Source: JBDRHL01 sp043816955
GTDB lineage: Bacteria; Planctomycetota; Phycisphaerae; Sedimentisphaerales; CAYZTY01
Reading direction: 5' to 3'
Length of the DNA stretch: 43,620 bases
Assembly (NCBI GenBank): GCA_043816955.1
Contig: JBDRHL010000125.1
Location: forward strand, 1-43,620
A program made the translations under genes and the position numbers. Positions 16,248-24,497 of this stretch are shown here, piece by piece (the stretch's first letter is position 1; every line of letters starts with the position of its first letter). The notes under the pieces were generated by a model. The model was not told where the DNA came from and did not search any database. It saw only the letters and a program-made list of their open reading frames with translations.

Positions 16248-18032
16248 ATGGCGAAGAAAAAGATCAGCGACAGCAGGCAGATGACTTTGGGTTTTGACGA
16301 TACGGCGTCGAAGGTAAGAGGAAAAGCAGGCAAGGCGAAACGAGCTTCGGCAAAGGTATCGAGCAGGAAAAGAAAAAGAACAGCGGTTAAAAAGACAGCA
16401 GTTCATACGGACAAAAAAACTGTGTCGGTCAAGTCTCCGGCTGACAGGAAAAGCGTCAAGGCGGCGACGGCTGAGTCGATGGCGGCCAAACAGCGTGATA
16501 TAAGTGTCAGTGAGTTTTTTGCGAAGAATCGACATTTGCTGGGCTTCGACAATCCCCGCAAGGCGCTTCTTACGGCTGTGAAAGAAGCGGTTGACAATTC
16601 ACTGGATGCGTGCGAGGAAGCTCAGATTCTGCCTGACATAATAATAACAATCAAACAGCTATCTGAGACGAAGTTTCAATTGCAGGTGGTAGACAACGGG
16701 CCTGGGATAGTGAAGAATCAGATACCGAACATATTTGCACGTCTTTTGTACGGCAGCAAGTTTCACAGCCTTAAGATGAGCCGCGGACAACAGGGGATCG
16801 GGATTTCGGCAGCGGGCATGTATGGGCTTTTGACGACGGGAGAGCCGGTGCAGATCATATCCAGGCCGAACAATAAGAAACCGGCACATCATTATCATGT
16901 GCAGATCGATACATCGAAGAACAAGCCGGAGATAGTGCTGGATGAGGATTGTGATTTTGAACTTCCGACTGGGACGAGTGTTAAAATAACGCTGGACGGC
17001 AGGTATCAGAAGGGCAGGCAGTCGGTAGATGAATATATTGCTCAAACAGCGATGGCCAATCCGCATGTGAAGATAGTATATAATACTCCGGACGGGGATT
17101 TGGTTGAATATCCACGTAGAAGTCACGAACTTCCTTTTATAGCGAGGGAAATCAAGCCTCATCCTTACGGTGTTGAGCTTGGGCTGCTTTTCAAGATGGC
17201 AAGGGAGAGTGCATCCAAGCAGCTTGAGAGTTTTTTGAGGAAGGATTTTTCACGTGTCAGTTCTTCGATAGCCGGGAACATATGCGCCAAGGCGAAGCTT
17301 TCGCCGAAGCTGTGGCTTTCGGCGCTGACGCTGAAACAGGCGGAAGCACTTCACAAAGCCGTCAATGAGACCAGGATAATGGCGCCTTCGGGCAGCTGTA
17401 TCGGTCCGATTGGTGCAGAGAAACTGGAAGAAGGCCTGCGACGTGTTGTTGAGGCGGATTTCTATGCAAGTGCATCACGAAGTGCCTCGGTTTACAGAGG
17501 CAATCCTTTTCTGATCGAAGCGGCGCTGGCATACGGCTTTAAGGGTGAAAAAGCCGATGGTGATGATAATGACAAGGAGCCTTTGATGCGTCTTATCCGG
17601 GTAGCGAACCGTGTTCCGCTTCTTTATCAACAAGGTGCGTGTGCGATTTACAAAGGCGTTGTCGAAACCAACTGGCGCAACTACCAGCTCAGCCAGAACA
17701 GAGGGGCACTACCCAGCGGGGCGGCGGTGCTTCTTGTCCATATTGCATCGGTATGGGTGCCGTTTACCTCTGAGAGCAAGGAAGCGATTGCACATTATCC
17801 TGAGATTATCAAGGAGATAAAGCTTGCAGTTCAGGAATGCGGTCGGAAGCTGGGTATCTATCTTCGCAGGCAGAAGCGTATTCATCAGGAGATGATAAAG
17901 CGCAGTTATATTGAGACGTATCTTCCCCATATAGGAGAAGCTCTTCGGGATATATTGACGCTGAAACCTGCGCAGGTGGAGAAGGTTGTTTCAAATTTGA
18001 AGGTTGTTCTTGAGAAAACAAGGAAGCTGTGA
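16248..18032 (+). CDS. top6B: DNA topoisomerase VI subunit B (archaeal-type), with basic N-terminal tail
   Basis: GHKL ATPase subunit of type IIB topoisomerase. The Bergerat fold is intact: N box KEAVDNSLDACEEA near residues 112-125, G1 box VVDNGPGI near 147-154, G2 box SRGQQGIGISAAG near 178-190. The H2TH region covers about 334-396, followed by the transducer with a WRNY motif near 476-479. Archaeal homologues begin near residue 78 of this protein; here 77 extra residues, rich in Lys, Arg, Ala and Ser, precede the core. That tail contains RQMTLGF at 10-16. An AAGAAGG Shine-Dalgarno precedes the ATG. The subunit A (Spo11-like) gene, usually adjacent in archaea, is not in this window; a phosphohexomutase gene follows 6 bases later. 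Acquisition from archaea is likely but old, since base composition matches the neighbours. Confidence 0.93.
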   Translation: MAKKKISDSRQMTLGFDDTASKVRGKAGKAKRASAKVSSRKRKRTAVKKTAVHTDKKTVSVKSPADRKSVKAATAESMAAKQRDISVSEFFAKNRHLLGFDNPRKALLTAVKEAVDNSLDACEEAQILPDIIITIKQLSETKFQLQVVDNGPGIVKNQIPNIFARLLYGSKFHSLKMSRGQQGIGISAAGMYGLLTTGEPVQIISRPNNKKPAHHYHVQIDTSKNKPEIVLDEDCDFELPTGTSVKITLDGRYQKGRQSVDEYIAQTAMANPHVKIVYNTPDGDLVEYPRRSHELPFIAREIKPHPYGVELGLLFKMARESASKQLESFLRKDFSRVSSSIAGNICAKAKLSPKLWLSALTLKQAEALHKAVNETRIMAPSGSCIGPIGAEKLEEGLRRVVEADFYASASRSASVYRGNPFLIEAALAYGFKGEKADGDDNDKEPLMRLIRVANRVPLLYQQGACAIYKGVVETNWRNYQLSQNRGALPSGAAVLLVHIASVWVPFTSESKEAIAHYPEIIKEIKLAVQECGRKLGIYLRRQKRIHQEMIKRSYIETYLPHIGEALRDILTLKPAQVEKVVSNLKVVLEKTRKL

Positions 18033-18038
18033 GGGGAT

Positions 18039-19406
18039 ATGAGCAGGGAATTGATTATAGGAATCAGCGGGCTTCGGGGAATACCTGCAGAGAATCTGAC
18101 GGCGAAGGCAGCGGAGGATTACGGCAGGGCATTCGGGGTTTTTCTCAAAGAAAGCGGTGTGCGGGAGGGGCGAGTCGGCGTTTGTATAGGTCGCGATTCA
18201 CGGACATCCGGGCCGATGCTCAGGTCCGCAGTAACAAGCGGGCTGTGTTCGGTCGGGGTGTCGGTGGTTGATCTTGGAATTGTCAGTACGCCGGGTGTGT
18301 CAATTATGACAAAAGAGCTTGATTGTGCAGGCGGGGTAGTGATAACCGCTTCGCACAATCCGATTGAGTATAACGGCATCAAGCTTCTGCTGGGTAGCGG
18401 TATGGCGCCGCCGAGAGAGGCTGCAGAGAGGATAAAACAGATATATCTGAACGATGAGTTTGACAGTTTTCAAAAGAGCGGGCAGGGGGGACGGAGCAAA
18501 AACGATCACACCGATGAAATTCACATAAAAAAGGTTCTGGGGATTATTGATCGTGTGTCTATCGCAAGGTGTGGATTCAAGGTTGTGCTGGACAGTGTCA
18601 ATGGGGCTGGTGGAAGGGTAGCGAAGAAGCTGCTGGCAGAGTTGGGCTGTGAGGTTATTGCGATAAATGATAAGCCTACAGGTATATTTGCACATGAGCC
18701 GGAGCCATTACGGCAAAATCTCGGACAGTTGTGTGAAGAAGTCAAGAAGAATGGCGCGGATGTCGGGTTTGCCCAGGATCCGGATGCCGATAGACTTGCG
18801 ATAGTCGATGAGAACGGCAGCTATATAGGTGAGGAATACACGCTTGCTCTGGCGGCAAAGTATGTTCTGAGTGAAAGGCCGGGCAGGGTGGCGACGAATC
18901 TTTCGACGTCGCGGATGATAGACGATATTGCAGGACCGGGCAGTGTTATTCGTACAGCAGTGGGTGAGGTAAATGTTGCAGAAGCGATGCTGAAGAATGA
19001 TTGCGTGATAGGGGGCGAGGGAAACGGCGGGGTAATTGACGTGCGGATCGGGCCGGTGCGCGACTCGCTTGCGGCGATGGGGTTTGTACTGCAACTGATG
19101 GCAAGGGAGCGTCTGAGTATCAGTGAACTGGTCGCCGGGATTCCAGCGTATCACATGGTCAAGGAGAAGTTCACGATCGAAGGGGATCTTGCCGAGAAGA
19201 TGCTGGATGAGGCGGGGAAGGTTTTTTCGGACGCCCGAGTAGACAGGAGTGATGGTGTACGGTTTGATTTTTCTGAAGGGTGGCTTCATCTTCGCCGCAG
19301 CAATACCGAGCCTATAATGCGGGCGATAGCTGAGGCGGAAATAGCCGATAAGGCACGTGGGTATATAGATATGGTTTTGAAGATACGCGATAAGGTTATG
19401 GGATAA
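18039..19406 (+). CDS. glmM: Phosphohexomutase, probable phosphoglucosamine mutase
   Basis: Alpha-D-phosphohexomutase, probably converting glucosamine-6-phosphate to glucosamine-1-phosphate for UDP-GlcNAc. Motifs: TASHNP with the phosphorylated Ser near 105, metal loop DPDADR near 247-252, sugar-binding GEGNGG and the phosphate-binding RRSNTEP near the C-terminus. 455 residues is normal. It begins 6 bases after top6B with AGGGG upstream, so they share a transcript. The sequence pattern (ISGLRGI at the N-terminus) is like the archaeal/planctomycete GlmM group; phosphomannomutase activity cannot be excluded from sequence. Confidence 0.88.
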   Translation: MSRELIIGISGLRGIPAENLTAKAAEDYGRAFGVFLKESGVREGRVGVCIGRDSRTSGPMLRSAVTSGLCSVGVSVVDLGIVSTPGVSIMTKELDCAGGVVITASHNPIEYNGIKLLLGSGMAPPREAAERIKQIYLNDEFDSFQKSGQGGRSKNDHTDEIHIKKVLGIIDRVSIARCGFKVVLDSVNGAGGRVAKKLLAELGCEVIAINDKPTGIFAHEPEPLRQNLGQLCEEVKKNGADVGFAQDPDADRLAIVDENGSYIGEEYTLALAAKYVLSERPGRVATNLSTSRMIDDIAGPGSVIRTAVGEVNVAEAMLKNDCVIGGEGNGGVIDVRIGPVRDSLAAMGFVLQLMARERLSISELVAGIPAYHMVKEKFTIEGDLAEKMLDEAGKVFSDARVDRSDGVRFDFSEGWLHLRRSNTEPIMRAIAEAEIADKARGYIDMVLKIRDKVMG

Positions 19407-19410
19407 GATT

Positions 19411-20310
19411 TTGGCAGGTGAGAGAAAAATCAATACAGCAAATGACAAGATTCGTTTAGTGACGAGTTTCGGGATCGGTATAAATATCGTTCTATCGGTG
19501 TCGAAGTTTGTCGTGGGTTTTCTGACAGGGTCGATATCCCTTGTGGCAGACGGGTTTCATTCTCTAAGTGATATGGTAACCGACGTAGCAGTGCTTTTGG
19601 GGATTCACTTTGGCGCGAAGGAGCCCGACTCGAAGCATCCTTACGGGCATGGCAGGGTGGAGACGTTTACGACGGCATTTATAGCGGTTGTTCTTATTAT
19701 TGTCGGGGCGGAAATGATACGACGGGCTGCGATTGGGATCGCGAAAGGACAGATCGTTCATCCGAGCTATGCAGTGTTGGCGGTTGCAGCTTTGTCTGTT
19801 TTATCAAAGGAGGTGCTGTACAGACTCACAAGAAGGGTAGCGGTTCAGACGCATAGTTCGGCGTTGTACGCCAACGCATGGCATCATCGCAGCGACGCGT
19901 TTAGTTCAGTAGCCGTAATAATTGGGGTCGGGGCGCTTAAATACGGTTTCAAATATGGAGATCACATTGCGGCAGTTACGGTGGGTCTTATGATAATTCT
20001 GGTTGGATCGAGGATACTTGGGGATTGCTTCAATGAGCTTATCGAAAGGGCGGTTGATGACAAGACGATCTTGCAGATCGAAGGTATAATAAAATCCAAT
20101 GGTCACGTGCGCCAGTGGCACAAGCTGCGGACCCGGGTAGTCGGACGTGAGGTTTTCATTGATCTTCATATACTTGTTGATCCGGCACTGGCGATAACCG
20201 ATGCGCATAGTATAGCGGAAAGCCTTGAGTCGATGATGCACCATCAGATCAATAGACCAGTGAATATTATTGTTCATGTTGAGCCTGATATTCCGGGGCT
20301 GAGAAAGTAG
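19411..20310 (+). CDS. Cation diffusion facilitator (CDF) metal transporter
   Basis: Inner-membrane divalent metal/proton antiporter of the CDF family (Zn, Fe, Mn or Co). The first helix follows DKIRLVTSFGIGINIVLSV, and the metal-site motif ADGFHSLSDMVTD (HxxxD) is clear near residues 46-58. A second site is visible as HHRSDAFSSVAV near 155. The C-terminal cytoplasmic domain has HKLRTRVVGREVFIDLHILVD and ends HVEPD. 299 residues is the usual length. The only start is TTG at 19411, four bases after the glmM stop, so translation is probably coupled. The metal cannot be assigned from sequence. Confidence 0.92.
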   Translation: MAGERKINTANDKIRLVTSFGIGINIVLSVSKFVVGFLTGSISLVADGFHSLSDMVTDVAVLLGIHFGAKEPDSKHPYGHGRVETFTTAFIAVVLIIVGAEMIRRAAIGIAKGQIVHPSYAVLAVAALSVLSKEVLYRLTRRVAVQTHSSALYANAWHHRSDAFSSVAVIIGVGALKYGFKYGDHIAAVTVGLMIILVGSRILGDCFNELIERAVDDKTILQIEGIIKSNGHVRQWHKLRTRVVGREVFIDLHILVDPALAITDAHSIAESLESMMHHQINRPVNIIVHVEPDIPGLRK

Positions 20311-20532
20311 GCATTTGGGGCTGGTTTATGATCACAACGACAGGCCATAGAACTGAGCATTTATTTTTACTTTCTGTCAGTGGGACAGTCAAAAGGACAT
20401 GGCGGTATGTATTACGGGGCGTTTGTTGTATTGTTGGCGCTTGGGCGGTTGCACGATAATACCCTTGCAAAAACGGATCAGGCAGAGAAATGCTGAAAGG
20501 TTTTGTTTTGAAATTTTTGAAAGGGAATCTGG
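20311..20532. other. Spacer between the CDF gene and xylB
   Basis: 222 bases. It contains a + strand frame of 29 codons at 20407-20496 with a hydrophobic start (MYYGAFVVLLALG) and AAGGA about 10 bases upstream. The evidence is too thin to call it a gene. No clear terminator or operator is seen. Confidence 0.3.
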
Positions 20533-22065
20533 ATGTTCATAGGGATTGATGCAGGAACATCGGGGACCAAGACGCTGCTGTGTGATGTTGGGGGAAAAAT
20601 ACTTGCTGAGGCGACATTTGAGTATCCGCTTTATTCTCCCAGGCCCGGCTGGAACGAACAGTATCCCGGTGACTGGTGGTCAGCGGTATGCAAAGGGGTC
20701 AGGGCGGTATTGCGAAAGGCGGGGGTGAAAAAGCAGGACGTTGCGGGTGTGGGGCTTTCGGGGCAGATGCATGGGTCGGTCTTTCTGGACAGGAATAACA
20801 GGGTGATCCGCAAGGCGATTTTGTGGAACGACCAGAGGACAGCGGAGCAGTGTACAGAAATTGAAAGTTTAGTGGGCGGCAGGAAGAAGTTAATTTCGAT
20901 GGTTTCGAACCCGGCCCTTACGGGCTTTACCGCGCCGAAGATACTCTGGCTGAGAAAACATGAGCCCAGGCATTACGAAAAGACAAAAAAAATCCTACTG
21001 CCAAAGGACTACATACGTTTTCTGATGACCGGCGAATATGCCAGTGAGGTTTCGGATGCTTCCGGGACTCTGCTGCTGGATGTCAGGAACAGGCGATGGC
21101 ACAAGGGTGTGCTAAGCAGGCTGGGGATTGATATTGAACTTCTGCCGAGGGTTTATGAGTCACAGGAGGTCAGCGGTGTTATCAGCAGACAGGCCGCATC
21201 GCAGATCGGTTTGAACGCCGGTACACCGGTAGTCGGCGGGGGAGGTGATCAGCCTGCAGGTGCTGTGGGCAACGGGATTGTCAAGGAGGGTTTGCTCATC
21301 GCGACAATGGGTACGAGCGGGGTGGTTTTTGCGCATAGTAAGGCACACAGGCTGGACCCGTCGGGGCGCGTGCATACGTTGTGCAGTTGTGTGGCAGGTG
21401 AATATTGTATTTTCGGGTGTATGCTTTCCGCGGGCGGATCTTTTCAGTGGTTCCAGAATCAGTTGGGTAAGGCTGAGATTGCTGCTGCCAGAGCAAAGGG
21501 TGTTGATCCATATGAGCTGCTTATTAAAGAGGCTGCTAAAGCTCCTGCCGGTTGTGAGGGACTGTATTTTTTGCCTTATCTCACAGGAGAGAGAACGCCA
21601 CACACGGATCCATACGCGCGAGGGGCGTGGATAGGACTGACCAACCGGACAACCCGGCAGATGATGATTCGGGCGCTTCTGGAAGGGATTACTTATGGGA
21701 TGGCGGACCAGATTGAGATAATGCGCAGGATGGGGATTAAGGTAAGCAGGGTTCGCGCCAGCGGCGGGGGGGCGTTGAGCAAGTGGTGGAGGAAGCTCCA
21801 GGCTGACATATATAATGCGTCGATAGTGACGATAAATACCTCTGCTGGTCCTGCGTACGGTGCTGCGATTCTGGCGATGGTCGGCACGGGTCAGTATAAG
21901 AGTGTAGGTCAGGCCTGTGATGCAGCTATCCGTCAGACAAATCTGCTGAAGCCCGATGGTAAAATGGTTACGCTTTATGGCAGGCGGTATAGGCTGTTTG
22001 GTGAATTATACCGGCATCTGAAGGGCGATTTTACTGAGATGGCAGGTCTGGTGCAGGACAGGTGA
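20533..22065 (+). CDS. xylB: Xylulokinase (FGGY kinase family)
   Basis: ATP-dependent phosphorylation of D-xylulose to xylulose-5-phosphate, feeding the pentose phosphate pathway. N-terminal phosphate-binding loop IGIDAGTSGTKT; the xylulokinase-specific SGQMHG near residues 76-81; catalytic-Asp motif GGGGDQPAGAVG near 236-247. The FGGY C-terminal domain ends ALSKWWRKLQADI and GPAYGAAILA. 510 residues is normal. AAAGGG lies upstream of the ATG. No xylose isomerase or transporter gene is next to it. The last 35 bases overlap the convergent LigD-phosphoesterase gene. Confidence 0.92.
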   Translation: MFIGIDAGTSGTKTLLCDVGGKILAEATFEYPLYSPRPGWNEQYPGDWWSAVCKGVRAVLRKAGVKKQDVAGVGLSGQMHGSVFLDRNNRVIRKAILWNDQRTAEQCTEIESLVGGRKKLISMVSNPALTGFTAPKILWLRKHEPRHYEKTKKILLPKDYIRFLMTGEYASEVSDASGTLLLDVRNRRWHKGVLSRLGIDIELLPRVYESQEVSGVISRQAASQIGLNAGTPVVGGGGDQPAGAVGNGIVKEGLLIATMGTSGVVFAHSKAHRLDPSGRVHTLCSCVAGEYCIFGCMLSAGGSFQWFQNQLGKAEIAAARAKGVDPYELLIKEAAKAPAGCEGLYFLPYLTGERTPHTDPYARGAWIGLTNRTTRQMMIRALLEGITYGMADQIEIMRRMGIKVSRVRASGGGALSKWWRKLQADIYNASIVTINTSAGPAYGAAILAMVGTGQYKSVGQACDAAIRQTNLLKPDGKMVTLYGRRYRLFGELYRHLKGDFTEMAGLVQDR

Positions 22066-22417
22066 GATTGTCCGTTGCCAGAGACCATTGGTTGTTGTGA
22101 ATCATTCTGATTGTGAAGATGCCTTTGATGTGTTTTCCCTGGAGGTGTATACGGATAAGTTCGGGTTGGATGTTCAGAAGTGAGTAAGTTCCCTCATCGG
22201 CTATCTGGACTCGGCCTGTGCCTTTGTTTACGGGTCCCTGATAGGTGAGGAATTTGAGATTGTGGTTAAATATTTTAATGGCGGGTGAACTTTGGTGGAG
22301 GAGTTTTTCCGGGGGTAAGGGGAGTCTCCATGTCAGCAGGTGCTTTTCCTGCTCCAGCATGAAGTCCCAGTGGACATCAGAAGTGGTGGTATGCTGTTGT
22401 ATGACAAAGCGTTTCAC
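22031..22417 (-). CDS. Stand-alone LigD-type 3'-phosphoesterase domain protein
   Basis: A 128-residue protein matching the 3'-phosphoesterase domain of LigD, which trims 3'-phosphate or ribonucleotide ends during nonhomologous end joining. Metal-site residues are visible: His9 and VHWDF (His16, Asp18), with His52 in FNHNLKF. The spacing between the first two histidines is one residue longer than in the LigD pattern I recall. The C-terminus has GTGRVQI and LQGKHIKGIFTIRM, typical of the domain. There is no ligase or primase domain and no ku gene nearby. Start is GTG at 22417, 20 bases after pta on the same strand, with no clear Shine-Dalgarno. It may be a repair factor or a domestic phosphoesterase. 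Confidence 0.82.
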   Translation of the reverse strand: MKRFVIQQHTTTSDVHWDFMLEQEKHLLTWRLPLPPEKLLHQSSPAIKIFNHNLKFLTYQGPVNKGTGRVQIADEGTYSLLNIQPELIRIHLQGKHIKGIFTIRMIHNNQWSLATDNLTCPAPDLPSQ

Positions 22418-22437
22418 GGTTTTACACTGAGAAATAA

Positions 22438-23433
22438 TCAGCGTTGAGCCTGGACAGCGGTTACAGCGATGGTAGCGACAATATCCTCGGCGTTACATCC
22501 TCTTGACAGATCATTCATGGGCTTGTTGAGTCCCTGAAGGATAGGGCCAAATGCTCTATATCCTGCCATTCGCTGAACGGCTTTGTAGGTAATGTTTCCT
22601 GCGTCCAGATCCGGGAATATGAAGACATTTGCGGCACCTGCGACGGGGCTGTCAGGGCATTTGCGGCTGGCTATTTCGGGGACAAAAGCCGAATCAAACT
22701 GAAGCTCTCCATCGATCAGCACTTTATCGCCAAAATGCTGTGTTATTTTCTGTTTCGCGATCCGGGTAGCTGTAATGACTTTTTCGGCACCGGCTCCGGA
22801 TGCAGAACCTTTTGTGGAGTATGAAAGCATTGCGATACGAGGTTTGAAATCAAATTGCAGTGCGGTTTCGGCAGTAACAAAAGCGATTTCAGCAAGTTGA
22901 TCGACAGTGGGGTCCTCAACAATGCCGCAGTCGGCAAAGATATAAGTATTTTTGCCCAGGCACATGAAAAAAAGGCTCGATATTGTTTTGATGCCGTCGG
23001 CGCCTTTGATTATCTGCAGGGCGGGTCTTACGGTTGCAGCGGTGGAGTGTGCAGCACCTGCGACAAGGCCGTCAGCCTCATCGCATTTGAGCATCATGGT
23101 GCCGAAAAAAATGGGGTCGGTTACCTGCTGAACAGCCTGGGAAAAGGTGATGCCTTTGTGCTTTCGAAGTGAGTAATAGAACTGGGCATATTTATCGATT
23201 TTGTCGGATTGTGAAGGATCGATGATATTTATCGCCGACAGATCGGCTTTCTGCAGCGACGAACTTATTTGCTGTATATCACCGAGGATAGTAAGTTCTG
23301 CGATATGCTGGCGTGCGATGATCATGGCTGCGTCGAGAATGCGACGGTCGTTGCCTTCCGGCAGAACAATATGTTTGTGCCGGCTTTTTGCCCTTTCGAG
23401 AAGCTTCTTCGGAAATTCCGCCTGCTGTTCCAT
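22438..23433 (-). CDS. pta: Phosphate acetyltransferase
   Basis: Interconverts acetyl-CoA and acetyl phosphate, with acetate kinase as the usual partner (not in this window). The sequence shows the short Pta form of 331 residues: IVLPEGNDRRILDAA near 22-36, GLVAGAAHSTAATVRP near 126-141, MLSYSTKGSASG near 201-212, and the ANVFIFPDLDAGNITYK motif near 280. AAGG lies upstream of the ATG. The 5' region holds a perfect inverted repeat at 23455-23480. Transcribed away from lptB and followed by the phosphoesterase gene. Confidence 0.93.
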   Translation of the reverse strand: MEQQAEFPKKLLERAKSRHKHIVLPEGNDRRILDAAMIIARQHIAELTILGDIQQISSSLQKADLSAINIIDPSQSDKIDKYAQFYYSLRKHKGITFSQAVQQVTDPIFFGTMMLKCDEADGLVAGAAHSTAATVRPALQIIKGADGIKTISSLFFMCLGKNTYIFADCGIVEDPTVDQLAEIAFVTAETALQFDFKPRIAMLSYSTKGSASGAGAEKVITATRIAKQKITQHFGDKVLIDGELQFDSAFVPEIASRKCPDSPVAGAANVFIFPDLDAGNITYKAVQRMAGYRAFGPILQGLNKPMNDLSRGCNAEDIVATIAVTAVQAQR

Positions 23434-23454
23434 TTCAACCTTATTATAGAATTT

Positions 23455-23480
23455 TGCCGCTATCTGAATCGATAGCGGCA
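23455..23480. repeat. Perfect 10-bp inverted repeat in the pta leader
   Basis: TGCCGCTATC at 23455-23464 is exactly complementary to GATAGCGGCA at 23471-23480 with a 6-base loop. It lies about 20 bases upstream of the pta start codon, just before its ribosome site. Neither strand has a T run after it, so it reads as an operator or mRNA leader hairpin, not a terminator. Confidence 0.55.
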
Positions 23481-23568
23481 GATGATCATTATAAGAGATG
23501 CGTTTGTGTGGTCAAGAGTGAAAAGCGTTATATTGCTGTTTGTGATATGTCGGCGTCAGAAAGAGCCT

Positions 23569-23596
23569 TTGCTTTGGCGGGCGGTGTTGTTATAAT
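23569..23596 (+). promoter_or_regulatory. Candidate lptB promoter
   Basis: A perfect TATAAT at 23591-23596 is preceded, 16 bases upstream, by TTGCTT at 23569-23574. It would give a leader of roughly 75 bases before lptB. By eye only; the -35 is weak. Confidence 0.35.
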
Positions 23597-23679
23597 ACCA
23601 CGTGCTTGGTTGCAGGATGTGGTTTTTGTGAATTGTGTGCAGTTTTAGAGTGTAAAAATGGGAAAGCTGGAGCGTCGAT

Positions 23680-24426
23680 ATGGTTGATATAATGCTGCTT
23701 GAGACCCGGGGTCTGGTAAAAAAATACTCGGGTCGGACTGTAGTAAATCATGTTACTCTGACGGTTGCCCAGCGGAGTATAGTGGGGCTGCTGGGGCGAA
23801 ACGGAGCGGGCAAGACTACGGCGTTCCGGATGACCATTGGTATGATTGTGCCGGAGGCAGGAGAGGTTATTTTTGAGGGCAGCGATGTGACCAAGCTGCC
23901 TATGTACAAGCGGGCGAGGCTTGGGATGGGCTACCTTTCGCAGGAGCCGAGCATTTTTCAGAGGCTTTGTGTTCGTGACAATCTCCTGGCGATTCTTGAG
24001 ACGATGTCACTGACTGCTGCTGAGCGCGTGCGAAGAGCCGAGATGCTTATCGAAAGGTTCGATTTGGGCGAGGTTGTAAACAGCCAGGGGCGTTTTCTCT
24101 CAGGGGGCGAAAGAAGGAAGCTGGAAATTGCCAGAGCGATGGTGACAAACCCGTCGCTGATACTGCTGGACGAGCCTTTCAGCGGTGTAGATCCGATTGC
24201 GGTTGAAGAACTTCAGCAGGAGATTCGTCGTCTTCGGGATTCCGGAGTGAGCATACTGATTACGGACCATAATGTCGAACGAACGCTCGAGGTTGTGGAT
24301 AAGGCGTACATAATCGACCACGGGAAGGTCATAGCAGCAGGAAAGCCGGCAGAGATTATCCAGAACGAACTGGTGAAGAAGAGCTATCTGGGCCATACGT
24401 TCAGAGGCGACGAATTTGATAACTAA
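23680..24426 (+). CDS. lptB: LPS export ABC transporter ATPase LptB
   Basis: ATPase of the LptB2FG complex that extracts LPS from the inner membrane for transport to the outer membrane. Motifs: Walker A GRNGAGKTT near residues 39-47, Q-loop, signature LSGGERRKLEIARAM, Walker B LILLDEPFSGVDP, and the ITDHNV H-loop. The GVDP and ITDHNV pattern and 248-residue length are typical of LptB and its close relatives. GGAG lies 8-9 bases before the ATG at 23680; an internal ATG at 23692 is also possible. lptA/C/F/G are not in the window. Branched-chain amino-acid ABC ATPases are similar but less likely. Confidence 0.9.
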   Translation: MVDIMLLETRGLVKKYSGRTVVNHVTLTVAQRSIVGLLGRNGAGKTTAFRMTIGMIVPEAGEVIFEGSDVTKLPMYKRARLGMGYLSQEPSIFQRLCVRDNLLAILETMSLTAAERVRRAEMLIERFDLGEVVNSQGRFLSGGERRKLEIARAMVTNPSLILLDEPFSGVDPIAVEELQQEIRRLRDSGVSILITDHNVERTLEVVDKAYIIDHGKVIAAGKPAEIIQNELVKKSYLGHTFRGDEFDN

Positions 24427-24497
24427 TGAAGTTATTGCGAGGGCGCCGGAGATAATTGTTTCCAAGTGACTGAGGTTGTTAACCGGAGAATAAAGGT

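Noticed and set aside
16248..18032. GyrB/ParE or MutL instead of Top6B
   Set aside because: The H2TH segment and the transducer motifs fit Top6B, and the TOPRIM region of GyrB is absent.
18708..19448. 246-residue minus-strand frame over glmM
   Set aside because: Antisense shadow of a well-supported phosphohexomutase; no recognisable motifs.
20407..20496. 29-codon frame before xylB
   Set aside because: Hydrophobic start is suggestive but the Shine-Dalgarno spacing is long and nothing else supports it.
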